A program made the position numbers and the translations under genes. A DNA stretch of 64,000 nucleotides from Kitagawia praeruptora (lineage: Eukaryota; Streptophyta; Magnoliopsida; Apiales; Apiaceae), in NCBI GenBank assembly GCA_037693485.1, contig CM075346.1:105506501-105570500 (forward strand), written 5' to 3'. The notes beneath the pieces were generated by a model that was not told where the DNA came from, searched no databases, and worked only from the letters and a program-made list of their open reading frames with translations. The stretch's first letter is position 1. Every line of letters begins with the position of its first letter. Shown one piece after another: positions 1 through 10,701 of this stretch.

Positions 1-921
1 GTTTGACTTTGTTAGTCGTGGCAACAGCAATTGACTCGTCACATTCGCCATTAGCTTTGATACCAATTTGAAGACACAAGGACAAGACACTGTTATTTTC
101 TGAGAACCACTTTACTATATTTCTGATATGTCTTTCAGGTAGTTCATACATATTACAATGCAAAGGAACAATCTACTTATAGTCATAGAAGAAACAACTC
201 ATGACCTTTCATCTACAGATAGAAACTCTTGGCCTTTCATTTTTTATTAACTTATGAAATTAAAAACCCACTTAAAATAACATTTAACATTTATTCAACA
301 ATTTCACGAATGAAGCAAGCATGTAGACATTCGCTACCATTTTATACGTGAATGTGTTGAAAAAGGCAAGATTGTTGTAAAGCATGTGAGTACGGATAAG
401 CAGCGAGCTATTCATTAACTAAGGCACTTTTTGTGGTCAGATTTGAGAAGATGCGTATGCTACTTGGATAGTTACATGGACAAGTTTATTTATTTGTAAT
501 CTGAGTCTACAGCTGAGGGGACTATGTTGTGGATTGAAAGTAATTGCATGCTTTTAGGAGAGTAGTGGAATAGCGTTCAGTAGTACGGAGAGATAGTTCA
601 GTTTCTTTCATTACTAGTCTTTAGCTATTTCTTTTGGAATGCAGTTTATATATCTGTAATGTTTAGTTGAATAAAATTAAGTACGTCACTTTTGGAGCAT
701 CTGTCTATGTTTTTCCAATTTTCATATTAAACACTTATAGCAAATTTAATAAGTTTCCCAACATTATTATCATTTTTATAAGATAATTTTATTTATTATT
801 ATCTAATTGTTGAGTGTATAAACCTTCCTTTGAAAAACAAGTCATTCAATCCTATTTTTCTATCTTCTCAATCCATATATATTTTATTAACATCAATATA
901 GGTGTCATATTATTATTTTAC
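1..921. other. AT-rich intergenic DNA
   Basis: No reading frame, RNA gene or element end could be recognised here. It ends at the left target duplication of the hAT MITE. Confidence 0.4.
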
Positions 922-1030
922 TCATGAACCAGAGGCGGACCTAGCCGAAAAAAGCTTCCCAGCGGAATTCAATTGGCTGCGCGGTTATTTCGCGCGGAGC
1001 GCGAAAAATTTTTTTGGTGTAAAAATATAT

Positions 1031-1093
1031 CCGGCAGGATTCGAACCTTAGCTTCCTTGGTGCAAATAAAAGGTCTAAACCAACTTGGCTAGA
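1031..1093 (-). other. tRNA-like module 1 in hAT MITE
   Basis: Read on the minus strand it has an A-box-like TAGCCAAGTTGGT followed about 35 bases later by the B-box GGTTCGAATCC. This is the spacing of an internal RNA polymerase III promoter. No full cloverleaf with a paired acceptor stem is evident, so it is a tRNA relic or pol III-like signal, not a tRNA gene. Confidence 0.5.
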
Positions 1094-1193
1094 TAATTTT
1101 ATTGATAAATGTTCTGTATGTAGTAGTAATATATAGATAATGGACAAAGAAGTTAGCATTAGTAGTCAAAAAACAAGACATTTTATTCTCTTT

Positions 1194-1254
1194 GGGAGTC
1201 GAACACGGGTCTCCCCCGCTTGCAAACAACAAACAAACCAGCTGAGCTACCAGA
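1194..1254 (-). other. tRNA-like module 2 in hAT MITE
   Basis: On the minus strand it has the A-box TAGCTCAGCTGG and the B-box-like GTGTTCGACTCC in the same orientation as module 1. The D-arm sequence is close to that of real tRNAs, but the acceptor stem is not convincing. It is probably a tRNA-derived relic. Confidence 0.5.
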
Positions 1255-1413
1255 ATATTCATTAAGAAATGTAAACCATGTTGCTTATATTGCTACCCAA
1301 CAGAAAAATGAAATTTCTTCCCAGCGAATTTTTTTTTTTCTCTTGACCCGCAAAAAAACCGCCCAACAGAGGCTGGGCCCGCTTACTCTATGATCCGCCT
1401 CTGTCATGAACAT

Positions 1414-1932
1414 TGATATGGGTTAAAAATAAGCCCTAAAGACATATTTAATGTGGCTTTAATTAGGCCCGATATGGTCAAAATGTGGGGTCCATTAAAT
1501 GGGCCCAAACCCTATTTACAATATTAATTTCGTAATTAATATTAAGGGTAATAACCAGTTCAGCAATAAGAGTCAAATAAGGATATTACTCCTGCCTGAC
1601 TTAGCCTCCAAGGCACCTACTTCAACAAGGAAACTGATTCCTACAAGGAAGGAGTCTAGAACCTTCCTCAAGGCGGTGACTTGCCCACCAAGTCACCTAA
1701 TTCTACCATGATTCTAGGGCTTGTCAGCCTATATAAAGGGTCTGACCCCTCATTCTCAGAACTACGTTTTTGGCTTAATCTTTTATACACATCAAAGTAC
1801 GTAGGCATCTTATGAAGGCAGATTCAGCCACGAGCACGAGAGCAGCCATTAAAGCACGAAGCTCACGCACCCTAGCATTAAATACAGCAAACCCTAGCCG
1901 CAATCTAATAACCTAGTTTTTATTCCACAACA
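1414..1932 (+). repeat. 5' LTR of the Gag-only element
   Basis: A 519-bp repeat matching 3485-3981. It carries a TATA box (TATATAAA, about 1730-1737) that could start the element transcript. It has 22 bp just upstream of the TATA box that the 3' copy lacks. Confidence 0.92.
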
Positions 1933-1933
1933 T

Positions 1934-1951
1934 TTGGCGCCGTCTGTGGGA
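1934..1951 (+). promoter_or_regulatory. Primer-binding site
   Basis: TGGCGCCGTCTGTGGG lies 1-2 bases after the 5' LTR. Its first nine bases match the complement of the tRNA-Asp 3' end and the rest diverges, so the primer is probably, not certainly, tRNA-Asp. Confidence 0.6.
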
Positions 1952-2041
1952 AAAAGACATCAACCATGGTTCTAAACACGAAGGACACCAGCAAGTACCG
2001 AGCCCCTGCCTCTCAGCTCTGCTCCGCCCACTACGGATCCG

Positions 2042-3307
2042 ATGCCCCCAACAACATGGGCGATCATTCAAACTCAAGCTTCTCAAACTCAGGTTTCTCA
2101 ACCCCCAGGGACGAATCCCCATCCCGAGAGAACGTTACCAATGGTCATCCACCCAGGTCAAGAAACCAGCTATCTTCAGACGCTGGTTTCTCCTTTAGTT
2201 GATCCTAATCGCCCGTTACCACCAGGGGTACAGATCCATACTACAGATCTCCCCATGAATACCAACCCGATGTATGGTCTGCCTAATTACCCTCCAATTA
2301 CTCAAGATCCTGGACCCAGTGGCCATGCTTTGCAGATCCGAGATCGAGAGTATTATGACTACTCTGGTCCCTATACTGATGATTCATCGTCTGAGGATGA
2401 TGATCGTGATGAAGCCCCGAGAAGGCGACATGCTAGCAGAGAACCAAGAAGGAGAACACAAACTATCCATGATGGACCCCCTTTGACAGCTGCTGAGAGA
2501 ATCAAGGCTCATGAGGCCGAGATTTTAAGGATAAAGGAAGATATTGCGAGAGAACAAGTTAGGTTGAATCAAACTCAACCCCCTCCAACCTCAGGACCGA
2601 TTCCCATTATAGACTTAGAGAGGTCTTCAAGAAGGCAGAGAAGGGCTGACGCCCCTACTGGAAGAACAACAAGGGTGGAAACCCCCAGGAGCAACCCCAA
2701 AGATCTGATGCCACTTGGGGATCCTGATGATCCCACACCCCCATTTACCGAGGAGGTAATGAATGCTCACATCTCTAGGAAGTTTAAGATGCCGACAATC
2801 AAAGCTTATGATGGAACGGGTGATCCCGCAAATCATGTCAGGACATTTTCAAACGCACTGCTGTTGCAGCCTGCAAGTGATGCCTTAAAGTGTAGGGCGT
2901 TCCCTCAAACCCTGTCGGGCATGGCTCAAAGATGGTATAGCCGGTTACCTGCAAACTCAGTTGGCTCTTTTAAGGAGTTAAGTGCTGCTTTTGTTAGCCA
3001 GTTTATCAGTGGAAGAGTTCATGAGAAAAGCTCCGCATCCCTCATGTACGTGGTGCAAGGGAAGAATGAAAATCTGAGAGATTACCTCAAGAGGTTCACT
3101 AAAGAGACGTTAAATATCACTGATTTGGAGAATAAGGTGGCCATGGTAGTCCTGGAACACGGAACCACTGATCTATTCTTTAAAAGGTCATTGGCAAAAC
3201 ATCCTCCTGAAAACATGGCCGAGCTCCAACGAAGGGCTGACAAGTACATTAAAGCTGAAGATAGCATGAAGATTTTTGGCCGATCGGGGTCATTTAAGGC
3301 CTATTAG
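2042..3307 (+). CDS. gag: Gag polyprotein of the Gag-only LTR element
   Basis: A 421-residue structural protein of Ty3/gypsy type. The N-terminal half is proline-rich and disordered, with an acidic run (DSSSEDDDRDE) and arginine-rich clusters. The conserved Retrotrans_gag region runs from about residue 250 (MPTIKAYDGTGDP) to about 410 and includes the typical MAQRWYSRLP and SFKELSAAFVSQF segments. No CCHC zinc knuckle is present and the frame stops soon after the gag domain, so nucleocapsid and all of pol are missing. The frame has no internal stop over 1.27 kb. That suggests either youth or selection on Gag, which in such elements is thought to help packaging by related autonomous elements. 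The start is the first ATG of this frame, about 110 bp after the 5' LTR. Confidence 0.88.
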   Translation: MPPTTWAIIQTQASQTQVSQPPGTNPHPERTLPMVIHPGQETSYLQTLVSPLVDPNRPLPPGVQIHTTDLPMNTNPMYGLPNYPPITQDPGPSGHALQIRDREYYDYSGPYTDDSSSEDDDRDEAPRRRHASREPRRRTQTIHDGPPLTAAERIKAHEAEILRIKEDIAREQVRLNQTQPPPTSGPIPIIDLERSSRRQRRADAPTGRTTRVETPRSNPKDLMPLGDPDDPTPPFTEEVMNAHISRKFKMPTIKAYDGTGDPANHVRTFSNALLLQPASDALKCRAFPQTLSGMAQRWYSRLPANSVGSFKELSAAFVSQFISGRVHEKSSASLMYVVQGKNENLRDYLKRFTKETLNITDLENKVAMVVLEHGTTDLFFKRSLAKHPPENMAELQRRADKYIKAEDSMKIFGRSGSFKAY

Positions 3308-3484
3308 CACCGTTTAGTGTCATTTATGGTCGTTGTAAATGCGTCGGTCGCTCCACGCTTTACATTAAAGACAATGTTGTTGAAAATGCTTGCATATGAG
3401 CAATAAACCCAGACCCGAGTCTCGAATAAGGCCGTTAAAACTTCGAGAAAAACCTGATCAGTTTTCCTAGAAGTTGGGGGCAAA

Positions 3485-3981
3485 TGATATGGGTTAAAAA
3501 TAAGCCCTAAAGACATATTTAATGTGGCTTTAATTAGGCTCGATATGGTCAAAACGTGGGGCCCATTAAATGGGCCCAAACCCTATTTACAATATTAATT
3601 TCATAATTAATATTAAGGGTAATAACCAGCTCAGCAATAAGAGTCAAATAAGGATATTACTCCTGCCTAACTTAGCCTCCAAGGCACCTACTTCAACAAG
3701 GAAACTGATTCCTACAAGGAAGGAGTCTAGAACCTTCCTCAAGGCGGTGACTTGCCCACCAAATCACCTAATTCTACCTATATAAAGGGTCTGACCCCTC
3801 ATTCTCAGAACTACGTTTTTGGCTTAATCTTTGATACACATCAAAGTACGTAGGCATCTTGTGAAGGCAGATTCAGCCACGAGCACGAGAGCAGCCATTA
3901 AAGCACGAAGCTCACGCACCCTAGCATTAAATACAGCAAACCCTAGCCGCAATCTAATAACCTAGTTTTTATTCCACAACA
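3485..3981 (+). repeat. 3' LTR of the Gag-only element
   Basis: A 497-bp repeat preceded by the purine tract at about 3470-3484. It lacks the 22 bp found upstream of the TATA box in the 5' copy but keeps the TATA box itself (about 3779-3786). Confidence 0.92.
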
Positions 3982-3986
3982 AACAT

Positions 3987-4820
3987 CATTATGATTCATG
4001 ATAAATAGGTTTAAGTGATCTTAAAATTTTAAATTATTTTTCAAAAATTACAACACAACACATATATATTGGTCTCTAACTTTAATTTGTAAAACGTGAC
4101 AGTTTCAATAATAAGATTGAAAATATGGTGTCTCGTGATTATCTAAAGGCTGGTCCGCATAAACATTTTTGAGTCCAAACTTTGATATACCTGGTCTTTT
4201 GCAAATTCTAAATTTATTTAAAATTTTAAAATTCATTCCAATAACATGTTTGAATATTAAAAAAATTGATTTGGTTCGATTTTATGAAATTTGTGTAAGT
4301 ATAAATTTGAGAAATTAAAGTAATTGATTTGTTCTTATTATTTGAAATTATCAATTAAAATATCTTTTTTCAAACAAAGTTCGTTCATACTCGTTTTCAT
4401 TTTCTACCATTATTCACCACATATATACATGAAACTGAATCAAAAAATTATATAGCTATGGACTGTAAAAATGCAACACTTAATTTTTGATGAAATATGA
4501 TAAGATTTAAAAAATTTAGATATGATTAATGTATTTGTTATTTTCATGTAGTACATTATATACTTGTAATTAAATTTTCAATACAATTTTGAACAAGTTA
4601 TATGTGAACGAAGAAAAGAGAGCATAAACCAATGGACGGGTGTTGTATTTTAATAGAAATTAAAAGATATGAATTAAAAAGAGGACGTACAAATTGTACG
4701 GTGCAAAAATATTAAAAAGAAATATTTAAGGCATATATTAATATGAATGAAAACATTGAAGGGGTGAAATGTATTCAAATTTTTTCTAAATTGACAAAAG
4801 AAATTATGCTTTTGGTCGTT
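3987..4820. other. AT-rich spacer downstream of the bHLH-like gene
   Basis: Very AT-rich, with no supported frame. It is the 3' flank of the minus-strand gene that ends at 4821. Confidence 0.4.
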
Positions 4821-5703
4821 TTAACCATGGTTCACATCAGCACCCTGGTTCACATTAGCACTGGCGTCACTTTGGTTCATAGTTGCATCCATCGATTGTG
4901 CAGGAAGTTTATTATCCTATTAAGAAGATGAGTGAGATTATATTAATAAAGCATGATTTAGATGAGATTAATTTGTGAGAATTGTGAGAATAATTACTAA
5001 TTTAAAAAGTGCAGTGCAGTGCAGTATAAAAGATTATTTTTTTTATAAATACCCCTAATTAATACCTTCAAAATGAGAATCCAGTTAACTTTAAAAAATC
5101 AAACATTGAAAATGATGATTATCTAGATAGTGTTCAAAAATTACCTCTGTTGTATCATGAATCAATTGTTGTTTCCACCCATTCAGTAGTATGACATACT
5201 CAAAAATATCACCGAGAGTTGAGGATGCATCAGACTGTTATAGGATTGAGGATGCATCAAACTCTTATATGTTACCATGATACATTAGTTAATTTTAAAT
5301 GGAATCAAACAATATACATTTTTTACCTTTTGAGGAATAGGTATCATTTCCTGTAAGATATGCATTTTGTTCCAAGTTTCTTTTGACTGACGTCCCTGCA
5401 TTAAGATTATAGTAAAATCATTGATAATAAAATTAAATCTATACGCAAGTAACTATACACTACTTTTTAATTATTGACATTTGCACTACTTATACCCTAA
5501 AATACACATTTGAGTCTAATATTTATACCCTAAAATCCATACTTGAGTCTAACAATAAGATGAAAATTAACATTAAAATAGGTAAGACTCACCCTCCTGT
5601 CTCTACTCGCACAGGTAGGATTGTGGGGTGAATAGAACCCTTCTTCATTTTTAATCGGCGCATCATTAAAATTGGATCCTGTTTCTCTTTCTTGGTTAGA
5701 CAT
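4821..5703 (-). CDS. Small four-exon bHLH-like protein, PIF-type HLH without a normal basic region
   Basis: Exon model on the minus strand: 5593-5703, 5327-5395, 5145-5234, 4821-4916, with GT-AG introns all in phase 0. It gives an uninterrupted 121-residue protein. Exon 1 (37 residues) starts MSNQERETG and ends ASRDRR. Exon 2 (23 residues) contains WNKMHILQEMIPIPQK, close to the helix 1/loop of phytochrome-interacting bHLH factors. Exon 3 contains DASSTLGDIFEYVILLN, aligned with their loop/helix 2. Exon 4 is an Asn/Asp-rich tail ending in a stop. The intron after the loop lysine matches the usual PIF-family position. The HER-type DNA-contact residues are absent, so it would be expected to dimerise rather than bind E-boxes. 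A TATA-like run lies near 5905-5915. It could also be a decaying bHLH copy, but intact phases and splice sites argue for a real or recent gene. Confidence 0.6.
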
Positions 5704-6271
5704 TGTTCCTAACAAGTTAAAAGTGAAGTGATCTCATTAGCATATACATATATAAATTCATAACAGTATATAAATTGTTCTTGTTTTTGATAAATTTTCA
5801 CCCAAAAACATACAAATAAATTTCAATATAAAGAAATTACACAAGACTTTTAGCTTGAAAGGAAATGAAATTGAGGAGATGACATTGTAAACTATTTTAG
5901 TTGAATATATATATAGTGTTAGAAACATACGTTTTTCAATTGAATTTATTTATGATTTATTATAAAGGGGTGAATTGTGGATATTGTTATATCTAAACTG
6001 ATTTGGGGAGGGTGGGTATTGTTATATTTCATTTGATCTGCTTTGATATATACTTTGTGATCATTTGTATATTGGTAGATAATATAATTTATTGGGAATC
6101 TTCTTTTGTTTTCATTCAAGATTTTGTATGAATTTATATTTTTGTTGTTGGACTGAGTTTTTTTAAAAAAATATTTAGTGTGAAAAAAGATATAACAATA
6201 ATTAATGAGATTAACTTCCCTGAGATATTGTAGATATTGTGTAAAATAAATTGCTTAGATTGAAGATTGTG

Positions 6272-6423
6272 TATATCAAAAAACATGATTTAAAAAGATT
6301 GTATATATCAAAATATTATACATATTAAAATATAAGAATTTATTCACTATATCAAAAAACAAGATTTAAAAAGATTGTATATATCAAAATATTATACATA
6401 TTAAAACATAAGAATTTATCACT
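6272..6423. repeat. Two-copy direct repeat of about 77 bp
   Basis: A segment starting TATATCAAAAAACA is repeated 77 bp downstream with only a few differences. It is a local tandem duplication in AT-rich spacer. The surrounding 5.9-6.8 kb shows no gene. Confidence 0.75.
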
Positions 6424-6828
6424 ATCTATCTGAGATATGTTTCATTTTTCAGGTTCCTTTTCTTATAATTAATTTTGATGATGTTTGGTCCAAAAGTTTT
6501 GTATGTATGATTATCAGATTATGTGAAAGATCATCTAGTACTTGTATTCCAAATGATTTTAGATAGATTTTACGTTGTATGTGAGTAAAGTTGACAAAAA
6601 TAACACTCTGATGGTTATTTAATTTTCAAAATTTAGATTACAAAATATCTTGGATAATTTTTCGTTAAATCTAATTGTTAACTTTTAAGATCTAAGTTAA
6701 GGGAGGTACAATTGGACTAGTGGATCACACAAGAATTCATAAAAAGATTTAAAAATATTGGGGACATTCATATCGGGTCAGGTTGAACTTTGTAGAGACC
6801 ATAGTAATTTGGAGACTGTGGAGACCAT

Positions 6829-8227
6829 CCTAACATTAGGATGGTAAATGAGTCGATACAATCACGAACGAACAGTTCGGTATTCGATTCGAGTTCTGCT
6901 CAATTTGTAAATGAGTCGAATATGAACACGGTTTTGAGGTTCACCTCGTAAATGAGTTGAACTTCAGAATGATAAAGTTTGGCTCGAAAGTTCGCGAACA
7001 AGTTCGAATATATAGTTTGTGAACAAGTTCGTTAATATAATTGGTGAATAAGGTTCGTGAACAATCTCGTGAATATGTTCATTAAATGAGTTCTTGCATA
7101 AACTCGATATATATACTCATGAACGCATTTAATTAACAATTATCAAGAGTTCTTGAATTCACAATAACTAGTAAATAATTGTATCTATAAATGTCTATGA
7201 AATGATCTGTTAGTTTATTTTATCTATTTATTATTTCTTTTTTAAAATCTATGCAACATTTTTATTATAAATTTGAAATTATAACATATTTTCTATTATA
7301 AATTACAACATTAGTTGGTTAGTAATTAAATAAACTTGATCCAAATTTGCCTCTTCGATAAGTATAAACTAGAAACATGTTTCTAGTTTTCGAGATTTTA
7401 TCCTCTCTTTTCTTTTTATTTCAATGCACTGAAAAAATTATAAGAAAAAAAAAAGAAAATTAAAATGTTCGTGAATACAAGATCATAAGGAGTATTCATG
7501 AGCTAGTTTTCATGATACATTCATGAATGGTAAATAGTGAGACATGTTCCTGAACAGTTCGCGAATATGTTCGTGAATAACATTTTTATTAATGAGTCGA
7601 TACATAAACGAAAAAATTGGCTCAATAAAAGTTCGAGCTCAAGTTCGAGTTCGACGTATTTATAACAAGCTGATGCACGAACAGTTAAAAGTTCGGCTCG
7701 ATTCGGTGGGTTATGGTCCATTCTAGCACAATTTTGGGTTGATGTGACCAAAATAACATTCTAGGAAAAGGTGGTCCTCCCTGGCACGTAGATAATGCAT
7801 GAAGGACATGTGTTACAAATGAGACACAACTACAGAACACGTTACTAGTTTAGTTACTTAAAATCTTGTGGTGAAACGCATATATCCGTTCCATTCAAAT
7901 AAAGACCTAACGCATCAGGTAATTGCGTTTACAGTTTTGATGCATTAAATAAATGTATTTACCAAGAAAAGTCTGACTTCCCTATCACTCACTAGCTGAA
8001 CATATTTGGGAAATCTGCATAGGATGGGACCACCATGTGCTATCATTAGATTCTTTAACATCTTTTCCCTTCTATTTTTCAACGTAGTACGTTCAAACCA
8101 TTAACGCATATATTAAATATGTTAAGTATGTGCTAGGTAGGGGCCAATAATTTTTAGAGTAATATTTTGGACAAGCAATCTGAATTTAGTGCTATTTTAG
8201 GCATTTTCTCGCTCATTTACAGCCCTA
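6829..8227. mobile_element. Probable non-autonomous hAT-like element with GTTCGTGAAC repeats
   Basis: An 8-bp direct repeat GAGACCAT flanks it at 6821-6828 and 8228-8235. The inner ends are inverted: GGTAAATGAGTCGA near the left, matched by the complement of CTCATTTACAGCCCTA at the right. The first 800 bp are full of variants of GTTCGTGAAC and GAGTTCG. The extreme left end carries an extra hairpin (9-bp arms, CCATCCTAA and TTAGGATGG). No transposase frame was seen. Boundaries are by eye. Confidence 0.5.
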
Positions 8228-8235
8228 GAGACCAT

Positions 8236-8565
8236 CAGTATAACCATGTATTTAATGATAATTTTGTAAATTTTGCAACATCCAAGGGTATTGTTCTTGA
8301 ATGTATTATACGGTAAACACTTTGGAGATATAATCATGTACATCCATAGTTCCTCTTATCCCGCACTCCTTTCTCAGTAGTTACAAAAAATTCAAATTCA
8401 TCCGAGAGATTGAGAGAGTATATATTGCAATTTGAGTAAGCCCAGCCCAAGTACAATATATACATCTGAGAATGGATATAAACGAGGGAGTGATGACAAA
8501 TAGGACACGAAGCGTCGGGTGAGGTCTCCACATGAAGAAGAGATAAACATAGATAGGCTATTATT
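8236..8565. other. Spacer without recognised features
   Basis: Nothing supported; one 65-codon minus-strand frame looks like chance. Confidence 0.35.
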
Positions 8566-8995
8566 CTAGAGAGGACCTCCTTATATAGAGAATATGAGAG
8601 AACTAATAATTATATGATTTTATAGTAGAATAAAAGTTTTAATTTTTGATTCTATAGAAAAAAGACCAATTTTTTTGTTCTAAAATTAAAAAAAAGACCA
8701 ATTTTCTGATTCTGTAACAGAACCAAATGCTGACTTGACACTACTGACGTCATATACCACGTCACCACCATTGACGTGGCAGTGCCACGTCATCAGCGAT
8801 GATGTCACTATGTCATCACTGATGACGTGGTAATGCCACATCATCAATGGTGCCATGGCAGTGCCACGTAGCAGCGACGTGGTAATGTCAATTTTTTTTT
8901 GGGAAAAAAATTTAAAAAAAATCGGTTCTGTTGTAGAATCAGAAAAATTATTTGGTTCTCTCCAATTCTCTATATAACAAATTATCTCTAAGAAG
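8566..8995. mobile_element. Foldback/MITE-like repeat with CACGTCATC palindromes
   Basis: The outer parts are inverted: TTATATAGAGAATATGAGAG on the left against the complement of CTCTCCAATTCTCTATATAA on the right. The core (about 8730-8890) is a dense set of short palindromes such as CGTGGCAGTGCCACG and TGATGACGTGG. No target duplication was found, so the superfamily is unassigned. Confidence 0.55.
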
Positions 8996-9255
8996 GGGGC
9001 TCAACATAGATATATACAAACACTTGATCTTAGGAAGGAGAGAGAGAAAACGAAACCCAAAAAGATGATAATAAATTCTTCCGATACTGGCTACGAAAAT
9101 AGCATAAAAATCCGGCGGCCATCAGTAAGTTAGTAAGTTAGTAAGTTTTGCACTTGTATTTTTGGTATGCATGTACACAGATTCACTAAAAGATTCCAAA
9201 ATACTGCACACATGATTAAAACAGTTATGTTTTATAACAATTATTTAGTGACTAC

Positions 9256-10561
9256 TGATAAGTGGATTTTATATCTACTTGGAGCATTCTAAATCGGCTT
9301 AAATTGATTGTCTTGGACTCAAGTTTCTTGTAGTTTTGATGTGTTTTGCTTAGTTGTGCATATTTACAAGAATTTTGATTATAGTGGATGTTTCTATTAT
9401 TTTTGGAGAATTAATTGATTAAAATTCGGATTTCTGAGAAGGGTTGCGCAGTCTACACTGTTTTGGCCATATCTTGAGTTCTAGAAGTCCGTTTGAGGCC
9501 CATAAGCAGTCCACGCGAAGATAACGAGATTATCTATCATTCTAAAGAGGCCCAGACGTCCAAGCACAACTGGAAAGGTTCAGAAAAACAGAAGAAAAGT
9601 CAAATACGAATTTTCCTTAAAAAACAGATTCAATTTAGGAAACGTATTTGTGCAGAAATTCTATTATAATTCTGATTTGGTATTTTTTTTTACTTGGAAA
9701 GACTTTTAGAGTCTATATAAACAAATCTTAGCTTTGTAAATTAGGGATCACTTTATTATCATATCATAGCTTAGATCTGCAAGGCAGAACTTTTACTTTC
9801 TTTGAAGATTACAGGTTTTATCTTTTCTTATAATTATGTGTTCAATTTATAATTCTTGTTTTGTTAATTCAATTATGAGTGAGTAGATTATTAATCTAGG
9901 GTTAAGTAGAACCCTAGTTATGATTGATGTGTGATTTTCCCAATTCCCCCAATTTGATTGTTTAATTGCTCTTGCTTATTGAGTTGTTTTAATTAGCAAT
10001 TACAAATCAGACGTGATTATGTTTATTGTTTGAACCATTGTCTATTTATCAACGAGAGTTGGATTTAGATGGTTGTGATTTATCCAATGAGGACATGAAC
10101 TTCTCCATGAGAATAGGTAGAACGGATTGTTAGGAAGTTAGGGTGCTGTGATTAATGTCTCTAAATTGCATGATACCATAAGAATAGGCTTGATTGTATT
10201 TTAGAGAAGCCATTAATACTCGAGAGAGAGGTTATTGGTAATTTATAGGGCGCACCTTTCCTTTTGAGTATTATACGATTGATTGGGGAGGGAATTCACG
10301 ATTGCATTAATTCATGCTAGTGGGGATACTTAATTCTGGATATTTTTAATATTTGATTTATATAAACACCATTCTCTTTAGTATAAAATTAGTTTAATAA
10401 TCTTTGATATTTTATTGTGTTACTTGCTTGGCTGAATTGAATCGAGAACAACTGGTGATTGACACGTTTGTCTCTGTGGGATCGACTCTGACTTACCCTG
10501 CTACATAGTTAGAAGGATTTGTTAGATATTATTATTTGATAGGCACGCGACAGCCTTGTCA
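9256..10561 (+). repeat. 5' LTR of Athila-type element
   Basis: A 1,306-bp repeat, near-identical to 15844-17149. Differences include a few substitutions, a GA indel near 10220 and one A-run indel. Confidence 0.94.
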
Positions 10562-10567
10562 AATTTT

Positions 10568-10585
10568 TGGCGCCGCTGCCGGGGA
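10568..10585 (+). promoter_or_regulatory. Primer-binding site for tRNA-Asp
   Basis: TGGCGCCGCTGCCGGGGA is complementary, with one mismatch, to the 3' end of plant tRNA-Asp. This primer is typical of Athila elements. Confidence 0.88.
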
Positions 10586-10701
10586 CAAAGCAGTGTTAGA
10601 TTAGTTAATTTTTTTGAATTGATTTAGCTAAGTTGTTTCGTTGAGTTGCTTCGGCTATTATTCCCTTGTTATTTGATCATCGTTTCTAGTTCTCTTGTTG
10701 C

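Larger units (their letters stand above)
930..1403. mobile_element. hAT-type MITE with tRNA-like modules
   Basis: A 474-bp non-coding element bounded by the inverted ends CAGAGGCGGA and TCCGCCTCTG. The 8-bp target duplication TCATGAAC lies at 922-929 and 1404-1411. An 8-bp duplication with short inverted ends is diagnostic of hAT transposons. There is no transposase, so movement would need one in trans. The interior carries two tRNA-like segments, listed separately. The 72-codon minus-strand frame crossing it looks like chance. Confidence 0.88.
1414..3981 (+). mobile_element. Non-autonomous LTR element encoding Gag only (TR-GAG type)
   Basis: A complete 2,568-bp LTR retrotransposon. The LTRs begin TGATATGGG and end ACAACA, and the 5-bp target duplication AACAT lies at 1409-1413 and 3982-3986. 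A primer-binding site follows the left LTR and a purine-rich tract (GTTGGGGGCAAA) precedes the right one. The only coding region is a gag of 421 codons; protease, reverse transcriptase, RNase H and integrase are absent. This matches the terminal-repeat-with-GAG (TR-GAG) class described in plants. The LTRs differ at roughly 2% of positions plus one 22-bp indel, so the insertion is fairly young. It sits 2 bp beyond the hAT MITE's right target duplication border region, with the two duplications overlapping. Confidence 0.9.

Noticed and set aside
1031..1256. Two functional tRNA genes
   Set aside because: A- and B-box-like sequences are present but no paired acceptor stem or complete cloverleaf; they are inside a MITE.
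1966..2202. A 78-codon plus-strand frame starting upstream of gag
   Set aside because: It is in a different frame from the gag domain, overlaps it, and shows no family similarity.
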